A stretch of DNA of 64,000 nt from Thermus brockianus. GTDB taxonomy: Bacteria > Deinococcota > Deinococci > Deinococcales > Thermaceae. The position numbers were made by a program, and so were the translations under genes. This document shows, piece by piece, positions 44,930-53,401 of this stretch. The stretch spans positions 1,116,001-1,180,000 of the forward strand of contig NZ_CP016312.1 of the NCBI RefSeq assembly GCF_001880325.1, in the 5' to 3' direction. How positions within the stretch are numbered: position 1 is the stretch's first letter; each line of letters opens with the position of its first letter. The notes beneath the pieces are model-generated. The model did no database searches, was not told the DNA's origin, and saw only the letters and a program-made list of their open reading frames with translations.

Positions 44930-45685
44930 GTGCGCGGGCTTGCCCTTTCGGGCGGCGGGGCCAGGGGCCTCGCCCATATCGGGGCCTTGGAGGTCTTTTT
45001 GGAGGCGGGGCTAGACTTCCAGGTGGTGGCGGGGACCAGCATGGGGGCCATCGTGGGGGCCTTGTTCGCTGCGGGGCTTTCCCCGGGGGAGATCCTGGCC
45101 ATTGCCCAAAAAACCCCTTGGCTTGGTCTCCTGGGCCTTTCCCCCAGGGAAGGGATCTTCTCCCGGAAGAAGCTCAAGGACTTCTTGGCGGAGCACCTTC
45201 CCCCCACCTTCGCCGAGCTGAAGCGCCCCTTGGCGGTGACGGCGGTGGACGTGCGCTCGGGGAGGCTTTTATTCCTCACCCAAGGGGACCTGCCGAGCGC
45301 CGTCCTGGCCTCTGCTGCCTACCCGGGGCTTCTCGCCCCGGTGGAGCGGGAAGGGCGGCTCCTCTTTGACGGGGGAGTCTTGGACAACCTGCCCGTGGAC
45401 GCCGCCCGCCTCCTGGGGGCCACGGAGGTGTACGCCGTGGACGTGACCCCGGAGCGCTCCCTAGAGGAAAGCCCCAGGGGGCTTTTGGCCCTGGCCCGGC
45501 GGGCGGTGGACCTGATGCAGCTCCACCTCACCTCCGTGCGCCTTAGCCTTTACGCCCCCGAGGTCTACGTGCGGCCCGCCCTTCCCGGGGTGGGTATAGA
45601 GGACTTCCGCCGCCTCGAGGAGATCGTAAAGGCGGGGCGCGAGGCGGCAAGGCGCGCCCTTGCGGGTAGAGTAGGAGGGGTATGA
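44930..45685 (+). CDS. Patatin-like phospholipase
   Basis: 251 residues. Oxyanion motif LALSGGGARGLAHIGALEVF, nucleophile elbow GTSMGA (Ser37), and DGG (Asp147 in LLFDGGVLDNLPVDAA) form the patatin Ser-Asp dyad. Resembles bacterial NTE/RssA-like members. GTG start; TAGGAT (44918-44923) lies 6 nt upstream, so leaderless. Its stop overlaps the lepB start (ATGA). Confidence 0.94.
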   Translation: MRGLALSGGGARGLAHIGALEVFLEAGLDFQVVAGTSMGAIVGALFAAGLSPGEILAIAQKTPWLGLLGLSPREGIFSRKKLKDFLAEHLPPTFAELKRPLAVTAVDVRSGRLLFLTQGDLPSAVLASAAYPGLLAPVEREGRLLFDGGVLDNLPVDAARLLGATEVYAVDVTPERSLEESPRGLLALARRAVDLMQLHLTSVRLSLYAPEVYVRPALPGVGIEDFRRLEEIVKAGREAARRALAGRVGGV

Positions 45686-46488
45686 AGGCCTTCTGGGAAT
45701 ACCTTTTCAAGGAGTGGTTCCGCCAGGTGGGGGAGGCCCTTCTGGTGGCCTTCCTGGTCACCACCTTCGTCTTCACCACCGTGGGGGTGGTGGGCCAGAG
45801 CATGTTCCCCACCTTGAAAAACGGCGAAAGGGTCCTGGTGCCCAAGTGGGAAACCTGGCTGGTGCGCTTCGGCCTGAGGGAGTGGCGCCGGGGGGAGATC
45901 GCCATCCTCAAGCCCCCGGAGGGCACCCCCTACGCCACCGCCCGCTTCCCCGTGCTGGGCTTTTCCTTCCGGGCCTTCTTCATCAAGCGCATCGTGGCCG
46001 TGCCGGGGGACGAGGTCTACGTGGAGCGGGGCGTGGTCTACGTGAACGGCACCCCCCTGGACGAGCGCCACATCACGGACCACCTCTCCCCCTGGCCCGA
46101 CTCCTTCCCCGGGGTCTGCTACAAGGACGGGCGCATGACCCGGATCATCACGCAGCAGGGGGACTTTTCCGTGGACCTCCTCCCCGCCTACCTGAGGCCC
46201 CTGAAGGAGATGCTCCTTCCCCCTTCCGAGGAAGTCCTGGCCCGTAGCCGCCTCGCCGAGGCCTGCGAGGTGGGCCGGATCAAGCTCAAGAAGGGGTACT
46301 ACTTCGTCATGGGGGATAACCGCACCTTAGGGGGAAGCGAGGACTCCCGCACCTTTGGCCCCGTGCCCGTGGAGGCCATCGCCGGGCGGGCGAGCTTCGT
46401 GTGGTGGCCCCTCTTCGTCCGGGACGAAGGGGGTTTACGCCTGAACCTCAGGCCCCTTTCCCCTCCGGCGGCCTACGGGCTTAGGTGA
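45682..46488 (+). CDS. lepB: Signal peptidase I
   Basis: 268 residues. N-terminal membrane helix (EALLVAFLVTTFVFTTV); VGQSMFPTL with nucleophile Ser40; FFIKRIVAVPGDEVYV with general-base Lys102; YYFVMGDNRTLGGSEDSRTFGPVPVEAIAGRASFVWWPL as box D/E. Between them is an insertion of about 80 residues, longer than in most Gram-positive enzymes. Translationally coupled to the patatin gene. The end overlaps the convergent lutC by 8 nt. Confidence 0.96.
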   Translation: MKAFWEYLFKEWFRQVGEALLVAFLVTTFVFTTVGVVGQSMFPTLKNGERVLVPKWETWLVRFGLREWRRGEIAILKPPEGTPYATARFPVLGFSFRAFFIKRIVAVPGDEVYVERGVVYVNGTPLDERHITDHLSPWPDSFPGVCYKDGRMTRIITQQGDFSVDLLPAYLRPLKEMLLPPSEEVLARSRLAEACEVGRIKLKKGYYFVMGDNRTLGGSEDSRTFGPVPVEAIAGRASFVWWPLFVRDEGGLRLNLRPLSPPAAYGLR

Positions 46489-47044
46489 GGACGGCCACGA
46501 TAAGCCTCCCGGGCCCGTGGACCCCCTTCACCATCACCTGGCCGATGTCCGCACTCTTGGAGGGGCCCGAGTGGAGGCCGAGGGCGGGGGGAAGGGCTTT
46601 GAGTTCCTGGAAGGCGGCGAGGAGGGTGGGGTAGACCTTTTCCGCTTCCACCAGGACCAGGTGGGTGGGGGGAAGGAGCTGGGCCTTCCGGCCGTCGGCG
46701 CTGGTGAGGGCCACGGTGCCCGTCTCCGCCACGGCGAAGAGGGCCTGGGAAACCCCTAGGGGGGCCTCCTCCGGGGGGAGTTCGGAAAGGCCTTCCCGGA
46801 AGGAGGGCGGCACCCCCCGGCCAAAGGCCACCCCGGGAAGCCCCTGGGCGAGCTCGTCCAAGAGGGCCTTGGCCTCCTTGGGGGAGAGGAGGTGGCCCTC
46901 GGCCCCGTTCTCGGCGAGGCGCCTTAGGAAGAGGGGGATGGGGTCCTCGGGGAAGGGCAGGTGGGGGTGCTCGGGGAGGAGGGCCTTGGGGCGGCTCTCC
47001 AGGGCCCTATGCACCCGGTTTAGGATGCGGGTCCTAGCGTCCAT
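46481..47044 (-). CDS. lutC: Lactate utilisation protein LutC (LUD domain)
   Basis: 187 residues. LUD-domain pattern: RILNRVHRAL at the start, VSQALFAVAETGTVALTSADGRKAQLLPPTHLVLVEAEKVYPTLLAAF, and LHSGPSKSADIGQVMVKGVHGPGRLIVAVL at the end. Third component of the LutABC lactate oxidation complex. Overlaps lutB by 11 nt. Confidence 0.93.
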   Translation of the reverse strand: MDARTRILNRVHRALESRPKALLPEHPHLPFPEDPIPLFLRRLAENGAEGHLLSPKEAKALLDELAQGLPGVAFGRGVPPSFREGLSELPPEEAPLGVSQALFAVAETGTVALTSADGRKAQLLPPTHLVLVEAEKVYPTLLAAFQELKALPPALGLHSGPSKSADIGQVMVKGVHGPGRLIVAVLT

Positions 47045-48428
47045 CTTCCTCCTTAAGTTCCTTCCAGAGCGCGTGGAAGGGTTTGGGGCTGGGCTTGAGG
47101 GGGCCCCTGCCCTCCGTCCAGGCCCGGAGGAGGGGGAGGAGGTCCTGGGGGGGAGGTAGGCCCCTTAGGGCCTTGGAGAAGAGGCGGTAGAGGGCGGGGC
47201 TTTCCATGACCTTGCGGAAGGCGGCGAGGGCGGCCTTTTCCCAGGCGGGGCTTAGGCCCTCCGCCACCGCCCGGTGCCGCCAGGTGAGGAGGAGCTTGGG
47301 GATGGGGATTTTGACGGGGCAGGCCTCGAGGCAGGCCCCGCAGAGGGTGGAGGCATAGGGAAGGGGATAGGCCTCCTCCAGGGAGAGGAGCCCGGGGTCC
47401 AACACCGCCCCGATGGGCCCGGAGTAGACGTAGCCGTAGGGGTGCCCCCCGGTTTGCCGGTACACGGGGCAGGCGTTCAGGCAGGCCCCGCACCGCAGGC
47501 ACCGGAGGGTTTCCCAGGCCTCGGGGTCGGCGAGGAGGGCGGTGCGGCCGTGGTCCACGAAGACCACGTGCACCTCCTTGGGGCCCTCCTCCCCTGCCTG
47601 GGCGGGGCCTTGGATGAGGGAAACGAAGGTGGAAAGGCGCTGCCCCGTGGCCGCCCGGGCGGTGAGGGGGAGGAAGAGGGCGAGGTCCTGGAAGCGGGGG
47701 AGGAGCTTCTCTATCCCCACGAAGGCCACGTGGACCTTGGGGAGGGAGGTGGAGAGGCGGATATTCCCCTCGTTCTCCATGAGGGCCAGGGTGCCCGTTT
47801 CCGCCACCAGGAAGTTGGCCCCGCTGATCCCAAGCTCGGCGGTGAGGAAGGCCTCCCGCAGGACCTTGCGGGCCACCTGGGCCAGGGCCTCGGGCGCGGC
47901 GTCTAAGGGGGTGCCGAAGCGCTCGTGGAAAAGCTTCTGGATTCCTTCCAGGGAGAGGTGGATGGCGGGGCCCACGATGTGGCTTGGGGGCTCCCCCAGG
48001 AGCTGGATCAGGTACTCCCCCAGGTCCGTTTCGTAGACCTCCACCCCCAAGGAGGCCAGGAGGGGGTTGACCCCGAGCTCCTCGGTGAGCATGCTCTTGG
48101 CCTTCACCGCCCGCTTGACCCCGTGCCGCCGGACGATTTCCCGGAGGAGGCGGTGGGCGTCCTCCGGTTCCTCGGCGTAGTGGACCTGGACCCCGTTTTC
48201 CCTTAGGCGCTTTTCCGCCAGCTCCAGGTACTGGTCCAGGTGGCTTAGGACGTGCTCTTTCACCGCCTTGGCGCGGTTGCGCCACTCCTCTATGGGCACC
48301 TCGGCGTAGGCCTTGAGGCGGTTCCGGTCAAAGTGCAGGGTGGCCCCGGTGACCGCCTGGCGCACCCCGGGCTTTTCCCGGAGGAGCCGGGCCGCCTCCT
48401 GGGGGTAGAGCCTGGCCTTAGCCCGCAT
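47034..48428 (-). CDS. lutB: Lactate utilisation iron-sulfur protein LutB
   Basis: 464 residues. N-terminal LUD-like domain (KAKSMLTEELGVNPLLASLGVEVYETDLGEYLIQL, ISGANFLVAETGTLALMENEGN), then two ferredoxin-type clusters: LRCLRCGACLNACPVYRQTGG and STLCGACLEACPVKIPI, then the DUF3390-like tail. Electron-transferring subunit of LutABC. Overlaps lutA by 11 nt and lutC by 11 nt. Confidence 0.95.
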   Translation of the reverse strand: MRAKARLYPQEAARLLREKPGVRQAVTGATLHFDRNRLKAYAEVPIEEWRNRAKAVKEHVLSHLDQYLELAEKRLRENGVQVHYAEEPEDAHRLLREIVRRHGVKRAVKAKSMLTEELGVNPLLASLGVEVYETDLGEYLIQLLGEPPSHIVGPAIHLSLEGIQKLFHERFGTPLDAAPEALAQVARKVLREAFLTAELGISGANFLVAETGTLALMENEGNIRLSTSLPKVHVAFVGIEKLLPRFQDLALFLPLTARAATGQRLSTFVSLIQGPAQAGEEGPKEVHVVFVDHGRTALLADPEAWETLRCLRCGACLNACPVYRQTGGHPYGYVYSGPIGAVLDPGLLSLEEAYPLPYASTLCGACLEACPVKIPIPKLLLTWRHRAVAEGLSPAWEKAALAAFRKVMESPALYRLFSKALRGLPPPQDLLPLLRAWTEGRGPLKPSPKPFHALWKELKEEDGR

Positions 48429-49128
48429 AGGCCTCCCAAAGCAGGGTGGCCAGGGGGGCCACCCGGAGGTTTATCCCCTTCTTCTGAAGCCGCCCGGCCA
48501 GGTGGAGGAGGCAACCGGCGTCCGTGGAGGTGAGGACCTCCGCCTGGGGCAGGGTGGCGGCTTTCCGGTCCGCCATGGCCAGGGAGACCTCGGGGAGCTT
48601 CACGGAAAAAAGCCCTCCGAAGCCGCAGCACTCCTCCGCCGCCTCCCAGGGGAGGAGTTCCGCCCCGGCGTTGCGCAGGAGGAGAAGGGGCTCTTCCCGT
48701 ACCCCAAGCTCCCTCAGGGCGTGGCAGCCATGGTGGTAGGCCACCTTCCGCCCCCTTAGCCCCTCCCCTAGCCGCTCCACCCCCAGGACGTGGACCAGGA
48801 AGGCGGAGAGCTCGTAGGTCCGCTCGGCCAGGTCCAGGGCCTCTTTGTTCCCGGGAAGGAGCTCGGGGTAGTGGTTTTTCACCATGCTGGCGCAGCTTCC
48901 CGAGGGTAGGACCACGTACTCCGCCTCCTGGAAGACCTTTAGGGTCCGCAGGGCCAAGGGCCTCGCCTCCTCCCAGTGGCCGGCGTTGAAGGCGGGCTGG
49001 CCGCAGCAGGTCTGGCCCTCGGGGAAGTCCACCTCCACCCCGAGGGCCCTGAGAAGCCGCACCGCCGCCACCCCGGCCTCGGCGAAGAACTGGTCCGCCA
49101 GGCAGGTGATGAAAAGGGCTACCCGCAT
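48418..49128 (-). CDS. lutA: Lactate utilisation protein LutA (CCG domains)
   Basis: 236 residues. Two cysteine-rich CCG motifs: PEGQTCCGQPAFNAG and EAAEECCGFGGLFSVK, each with partner cysteines (FITCLADQF, HHGCHALRELG). First gene of lutABC. On the minus strand TATACT (49142-49137) lies 8 nt before the ATG, giving a promoter and near-leaderless start between sufS and lutA. Confidence 0.95.
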   Translation of the reverse strand: MRVALFITCLADQFFAEAGVAAVRLLRALGVEVDFPEGQTCCGQPAFNAGHWEEARPLALRTLKVFQEAEYVVLPSGSCASMVKNHYPELLPGNKEALDLAERTYELSAFLVHVLGVERLGEGLRGRKVAYHHGCHALRELGVREEPLLLLRNAGAELLPWEAAEECCGFGGLFSVKLPEVSLAMADRKAATLPQAEVLTSTDAGCLLHLAGRLQKKGINLRVAPLATLLWEAYAG

Positions 49129-49143
49129 TTGCGCCCAGTATAC

Positions 49144-50358
49144 CTAGACCCAGGCGGCCATCTTCTGGCGGATTCTAAGGAGCGCTTCCACGAAGCGGTC
49201 CACGTCCTCCTTGGTGTTGTAGAGGTAGAAGCTTGCCCGGGCGGTGGCCGGCACGCCCAGCTTGCGGTGGAGGGGCTGGGCGCAGTGGTGCCCGGCCCGC
49301 ACGGCGACGCCCTCTTGGTCCAGGAAGGTGGCGAGGTCGTGGGCGTGGAGCCGCCCCAGGGTGAAGGGGATGACCCCGCCCCGGTCCGCGCCCTTGGGCC
49401 CGTAGACCTTGAGGTCCGGCACCTCCTCGAGGCGCCCCAAGGCGTATTCCAGAAGGGCCCGGTCGTGGGCGAAGACCCTCTCCATGCCCACCTCCATGAG
49501 GTAGCTCGCCGCCTCCCCCAGGGCGATGGCCTCGGCGATGGGCGGGGTGCCCGCCTCAAAGCGCTGGGGAGGCGGGGCGTAGGTGGAGCGGTCCACGTGG
49601 ACTTCCCGGATCATCTCCCCCCCGCCCAGGAAGGGCATCATCCCTTCCAGGACCTCGTACCTTCCCCAAAGCACCCCCGCCCCGGTGGGGCCCAGCATCT
49701 TGTGGCCGGAAAGGGCGAAGAAGTCCGCCCCCAGGGCCTTCACGTCCACGGGGAGGTGGGGGGCGGACTGGGCCCCGTCCACCACCACCAGGGCCCCCAC
49801 CGCCTTGGCCCTCTTGGCGATCTCCGCCACGGGGTTGATGGTGCCGAGGACGTTAGACATGTGCACCAGGGAGACCACCTTGACCCTCTCCGTGAGGAGC
49901 CCGTCCAGGGCGGAGAGGTCCAGCCGCCCCTCCTCCGTGATGGGGATGGCCTTCACCCGGGCCCCGGTGAGGCCCGCCACCAGGTGCCAGGGCACGAGGC
50001 CCGCATGGTGCTCCATCTCCGTGACCAGGATCTCGTCCCCGACCCTCAGGTTCCTCAGGCCCCAGGCGTAGGCCACCAGGTTCATGGCCTCCGTGGTGTT
50101 GCGCACGAAGACGATTTCCTGGGGCTCGGCGTTCAGAAAGCGGGCCAGGCGGCGCCGGGCCTCCTCGTAAGCCTCCGTGGCCTCCACGGAAAGCCGGTAG
50201 GCTCCCCGGTGGACGTTGGCGTTGAGCGTCTCGTAGTAGTGCCTTAGGGCCTCTATGACCCGCCTGGGCTTCTGGCTGGTAGCGGCGGAGTCCAGGTAGA
50301 CCAGGTCCGGCTTCCCCACGATGAGGGGAAAGTCCTGGCGCAGATGGCTAAGGTCCAT
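49144..50358 (-). CDS. sufS: Cysteine desulfurase SufS
   Basis: 404 residues. VYLDSAATSQKPRRVIEAL, NVHRGAYRLSVEATEAYEEAR, TEMEHHAGLVPW, VDGAQSAPHLPVDV, FFALSGHKMLGPTGAGVLWG with the PLP lysine, and VAVRAGHHCAQPLH with the active-site Cys on the group II short loop. It supplies sulfur for Fe-S cluster assembly; sufCBD lie 8-12 kb to the right and not adjacent. Confidence 0.95.
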   Translation of the reverse strand: MDLSHLRQDFPLIVGKPDLVYLDSAATSQKPRRVIEALRHYYETLNANVHRGAYRLSVEATEAYEEARRRLARFLNAEPQEIVFVRNTTEAMNLVAYAWGLRNLRVGDEILVTEMEHHAGLVPWHLVAGLTGARVKAIPITEEGRLDLSALDGLLTERVKVVSLVHMSNVLGTINPVAEIAKRAKAVGALVVVDGAQSAPHLPVDVKALGADFFALSGHKMLGPTGAGVLWGRYEVLEGMMPFLGGGEMIREVHVDRSTYAPPPQRFEAGTPPIAEAIALGEAASYLMEVGMERVFAHDRALLEYALGRLEEVPDLKVYGPKGADRGGVIPFTLGRLHAHDLATFLDQEGVAVRAGHHCAQPLHRKLGVPATARASFYLYNTKEDVDRFVEALLRIRQKMAAWV

Positions 50359-50393
50359 GCCCTAAGTCTAGCCCCAGGGCATGGACCTTCGGG

Positions 50394-50789
50394 TTAGAGC
50401 CGGGCAAGGGCCCTTTCCAGGCGGGCCTTGGCCTCCTGGGCCACGGGCTTTAGGGCCTCCTGGGTCTTGGGGGGAAGGAGGCGGAACATGCCCTCGGGGT
50501 CTTGCACCAGGACCTCCACGTTCCCCCCTTCCTGCCGCAGGACCACGTTGCAGGGGAGGAGGAGGCCGATGCCCTCCTCTGCCTCGAGGGCCCGGGCGGC
50601 GAGGTTAGGGTTGCAGGCCCCCAGGATGAGGTAGGGGGGCCTTTCCAGGCCCAGGCGGGCCTTGAGCGTGGCGGCCACGTCTATCTCCGTGAGGATGCCG
50701 AAGCCTTCCTCCTTGAGGGCGGCCTCTAGGCGGGGGCGCACCTCAGAGAGGCTACCCGGTAGGGTCTTGCGCAGGGCCAAGCCTTCCAT
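50394..50789 (-). CDS. DUF302 protein
   Basis: 131 residues. The DUF302 pattern: VRPRLEAALKEEGFGILTEIDVAATLKARLG, YLILGACNPNLAARALEAEEGIGLLLPCNVVLRQ, VLVQDPEGMF. Function unknown; often found with envelope-stress and metal genes, as here. GACNP and LPCNV each hold a conserved Cys. Confidence 0.9.
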   Translation of the reverse strand: MEGLALRKTLPGSLSEVRPRLEAALKEEGFGILTEIDVAATLKARLGLERPPYLILGACNPNLAARALEAEEGIGLLLPCNVVLRQEGGNVEVLVQDPEGMFRLLPPKTQEALKPVAQEAKARLERALARL

Positions 50790-50812
50790 ATACCCTCCCC
50801 CCGTAGTTTACC

Positions 50813-51436
50813 TCACTCCCCCAGGAAAAAGCCGTGCCAGGTGTGGATCCAGATCTCGCCGGTGTAGGCGTTTACGGAGAGCATCCCCTCCACGGTTTTG
50901 CGGCCGAAGTCAAAGGTGTAGTACCCGGGGAAGACCTCCTCTTCCATTACCTGGGCTCCTGGGAGGTAGCCCTTTAAGAAGGTTTCGGCGAGGGCTTTCG
51001 CCGCCTCCAGGTCGTAGCGCACCGGGGCCTGGCCCGGGAAGCCCATCATCCCGTAGCGGGTGTTCCACATCATGTTGGGTCCTGGCTCCGGGGAAACTAC
51101 CCCGGTGTAGCGGTCAGCGATGAGTTCCCATAGGCCCTGGCCCCTTTCGTCCACCACTTGGGCATAGTAGTTCTGGCTGAAGGCCATGAAATCCTTAAGG
51201 CGCGCCCCCGGGTAAAGCCGGCGGGCGTAGGCTTCCATCCGCGCCCGGGCGATTTCTTGGGGGATGGGCCTTGCCTCCGGGGGGTACAGGGCCATCATCC
51301 CCATACCCCCCATCATCCCCATCCCGGGGCCCATCGTCCGGGGAGCGTAACCGAAGCCGCCCATCATCCCCTGGGTGAGGGCAAGCCCCAAAAGCCCCAG
51401 GGCCACCAGACCTAGGACCATGCTATTCCGCTTCAT
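50813..51436 (-). CDS. Exported protein with Met/Gly-rich N-terminus and PepSY-like tail
   Basis: 207 residues. Signal peptide (VLGLVALGLLGLALTQG), then a Met-Gly-rich stretch (MMGGFGYAPRTMGPGMGMMGG) that could bind Cu(I), then a helical part and a C-terminal region (AAKALAETFLKGYLPGAQVMEEEVFPGYYTFDFGRKTVEGMLSVNAYTGEIWIHTWHG) like PepSY domains. It overlaps the upstream SHOCT gene by 4 nt and belongs to its operon, controlled by operator (i). Confidence 0.7.
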   Translation of the reverse strand: MKRNSMVLGLVALGLLGLALTQGMMGGFGYAPRTMGPGMGMMGGMGMMALYPPEARPIPQEIARARMEAYARRLYPGARLKDFMAFSQNYYAQVVDERGQGLWELIADRYTGVVSPEPGPNMMWNTRYGMMGFPGQAPVRYDLEAAKALAETFLKGYLPGAQVMEEEVFPGYYTFDFGRKTVEGMLSVNAYTGEIWIHTWHGFFLGE

Positions 51437-51642
51437 GCCCTACCTCCTTTTAGCGCCTCAAGTAGCTCCTTAAAGGCCTTTTCGTCCAGTTCTCCTTTGG
51501 CGCAGCGAAGCCTGAGGGCTTCCATGGCCTCGCCTTTGGGCTCCTCCTTGGACTTGGCCGCTTCCAGGAGCACGTAGAAGAGAACCATGAACGCCAGGAA
51601 GAAAACCCCGCCGAAGCCCATGCCCCAACCCATGCTGCCCAT
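51433..51642 (-). CDS. Small membrane protein with SHOCT domain
   Basis: 69 residues. One membrane helix (GGVFFLAFMVLFYVLLEAA) and a C-terminal SHOCT motif (EALRLRCAKGELDEKAFKELLEALK). SHOCT proteins are short two-helix modules of unclear role at membranes. GGAGGT before ATG 51642. First gene behind operator (i). A second SHOCT protein starts the two-component operon at 54.3 kb. Confidence 0.85.
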   Translation of the reverse strand: MGSMGWGMGFGGVFFLAFMVLFYVLLEAAKSKEEPKGEAMEALRLRCAKGELDEKAFKELLEALKGGRA

Positions 51643-51659
51643 CCGCTACCTCCAGCTCT

Positions 51660-51692
51660 ACCTTAGCCGGGGGGTGTAAAGGGGGTGTAAAG
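51660..51692 (-). promoter_or_regulatory. Response-regulator operator (i) and -10 box for the SHOCT operon
   Basis: On the minus strand CTTTACA (51692-51686), CCCC, CTTTACA (51681-51675), then 9 nt and TAAGGT (51665-51660). Two perfect 11-bp tandem units. Same layout as operators (ii) and (iii). Confidence 0.65.
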
Positions 51693-51707
51693 CCTTGGCC
51701 AACAAAG

Positions 51708-51734
51708 AAAGGGGGAAGAAAGGCTTCCCCCTTT
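51708..51734 (-). terminator. Terminator of cueP
   Basis: Perfect 11-bp stem AAAGGGGGAAG / CTTCCCCCTTT with a 5-nt loop, followed on the minus strand by CTTTGTT; 16 nt after the cueP stop. Confidence 0.85.
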
Positions 51735-51750
51735 ATGGGCCAGACCGGGA

Positions 51751-52269
51751 TTAGGGTGCCTGGAGGCGCGCGGCGGTTAGGCAGGTGGGGCTATCCCGGA
51801 AGGTGGCGATGGGAAGGGTGGCCACCAGGTTGCCCTGGCGGACCTCGAGGGTATAGCGGCGGTTCCGGGGGAGCCAGAGCTCAAAGAACCCATCCCTGCC
51901 CGTGCGCACCTCCGCCTTGAGCACCTCCTTGCCTCCTTCCAGCACCCGCACCGTGAAGGCCTGTTCTTGGAGTTCACCCGTGCAGCTGGAAAAGTAGTGG
52001 ACCTGACAGGGGTGGGTGCGGTAGAGGTAGGGGGCTACCGCCAGGAGGAAACGGTCCCCCAAGGCTACTTGGGCCTTCCGGCCATCGGGAAACTCAAAGA
52101 CGAAAGCCTCGGGGGTCACGTAGCTCACCACCCGCTGCCCCTCCTCCCGCCAACGTTTGGCCAGGCGGAGCGCCTCCGTGGGGTCTACGCCCTTAAGGGC
52201 TTCCGGGGAGGGGGTTTGGGCTACACCTAGGGCCGTCGCTACCAAGAGGAAGACCAGGGTCTTTCTCAT
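51751..52269 (-). CDS. cueP: CueP-family periplasmic copper-binding protein
   Basis: 172 residues. Signal peptide MRKTLVFLLVATALGVAQ. The C-terminal half has the CueP signature THPCQVHYFSSCTGEL (Cys88, Cys96), then GRDGFFELWLPRN and SPTCLTAARL (Cys163): three conserved cysteines. CueP binds copper in the periplasm and was described in Salmonella. Its position among copA, copZ, csoR and a two-component system supports the call. TAGCCT 7 nt before the ATG implies a leaderless mRNA. Confidence 0.85.
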   Translation of the reverse strand: MRKTLVFLLVATALGVAQTPSPEALKGVDPTEALRLAKRWREEGQRVVSYVTPEAFVFEFPDGRKAQVALGDRFLLAVAPYLYRTHPCQVHYFSSCTGELQEQAFTVRVLEGGKEVLKAEVRTGRDGFFELWLPRNRRYTLEVRQGNLVATLPIATFRDSPTCLTAARLQAP

Positions 52270-52276
52270 GGCTTTC

Positions 52277-52309
52277 AGGCTAGCGGCCTTCGGTTAAGCC
52301 CGTGTAAAG
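52277..52309 (-). promoter_or_regulatory. Response-regulator operator (ii) and -10 box for cueP
   Basis: On the minus strand CTTTACA (52309-52303), CGGG, CTTAACC (52298-52292), then 9 nt and TAGCCT (52282-52277), then 7 nt to the ATG. It lies within the last codons of the histidine kinase gene. Confidence 0.62.
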
Positions 52310-53401
52310 GGGAAGGGTAAAGCGGAAGACGCTCCCACGGCCCGGCTGGCTTTCGGCCCAGATCCGCCCGCCCATGGCCTCCACCAGCCCCTTGGCGATG
52401 GTGAGCCCCACCCCTGTGCCCCCATCCCGACGGCTACGCGAGGAGTCTATGCGATAGAAGCGCTCAAAGATGCGGGGGAGGTGTTCTTGGGGGATACCGG
52501 GTCCGGTGTCCTCCACGCTAAAAACCACTACCCGCTCCCCCATCTCCGCCCCTAACCGCACTTCTCCCCCTTCGGGGGTGTGGCGCAGGGCGTTGGAGAG
52601 AAGGTTAGCGAGCACTTGAAGGACCCGCTCGGGGTCCGCCCAGACCTGGGGGAGGGCTTCGGCGGACAGGATCCGGAGGGCCACGCCCTTGGCCTGGAAA
52701 GCAGGGTAAAAGCGTTCCGCCGCTTCCCGCAGCAAGGCCTCGGGGGAGAGGGGCTTGGGGTAGATGGGCACCGCCCTCGCCTCCACCTGGGAGACCCAGG
52801 CCAGGTCCTGGACCAGGCGGGCCATGGCCCTCACCTCGCGGCCGATACCCTCGGCGGCCTTTTCCGGGCGCATCACCCCGTCGGCCAGGGCCTCGGCGTA
52901 GGCCTGAAGGGCGGAAAGGGGGGTGCGGAGTTCGTGGGCCACGGTGCTGATAAGTTCCACCCGGGTCTTCTCCACCTTTTCCAGGGCCTCGGCCAGGCGG
53001 TTGAAGTGGAGGGCCAACTCGCCGAGCTCGTCCTGCTCTAAAAGGGGGAGGCGGACGCCGTACTCCCCTTGGGCCATGCGCCGGCTTCCCTCCGCCAGGA
53101 GGCGGGCGGTGCGGGAGAAGCGGAGGCTGGCGAAGGAAGCGGTGAGGGCGGCCCCCAAGACGGCCAAGGGGAGGGAGGCCAGCAAGGCGGCGGTGAGGGT
53201 GGTGCGCAAGCCCTCCTCCAGGTCGCGGCGAAGGACCTCCCCCATCATGCTTCCCCCCATCATGGCCAGGGCATGGTACATGCGCTCCACATGCCCCCGG
53301 TAGAAGTGGGGGGCAAGGGCTTCGGTGAGGCCGAAGAGGAGAAGGAGGGCGAGAAGGGCCACCAGAAGGTGGCTTAGGAAAAGCTTAAGGAAAAGGCGCA
53401 T
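52280..53401 (-). CDS. Sensor histidine kinase
   Basis: 373 residues from ATG 53401; upstream extension rejected. Two membrane helices (about 5-28 and 70-95) flank a short periplasmic loop containing HFYRGHVERMYHALAMMGGSMMGE, rich in His and Met, a plausible copper sensor. HAMP domain, then STVAHELRTPLSALQAYAEAL with the phosphorylated His, N box NLLSNALRHTP, G boxes VEDTGPGIPQEHLPRIFERFYRID and GTGVGLTIAKGLVEAMGG. It overlaps the response-regulator gene by 17 nt. Confidence 0.93.
   Translation of the reverse strand: MRLFLKLFLSHLLVALLALLLLFGLTEALAPHFYRGHVERMYHALAMMGGSMMGEVLRRDLEEGLRTTLTAALLASLPLAVLGAALTASFASLRFSRTARLLAEGSRRMAQGEYGVRLPLLEQDELGELALHFNRLAEALEKVEKTRVELISTVAHELRTPLSALQAYAEALADGVMRPEKAAEGIGREVRAMARLVQDLAWVSQVEARAVPIYPKPLSPEALLREAAERFYPAFQAKGVALRILSAEALPQVWADPERVLQVLANLLSNALRHTPEGGEVRLGAEMGERVVVFSVEDTGPGIPQEHLPRIFERFYRIDSSRSRRDGGTGVGLTIAKGLVEAMGGRIWAESQPGRGSVFRFTLPLYTGLTEGR

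Noticed and set aside
50790-50812. Additional CTTWAC-type operator before the DUF302 gene
   Set aside because: Only a single partial match (GTTTACC) without a partner 11 bp away.
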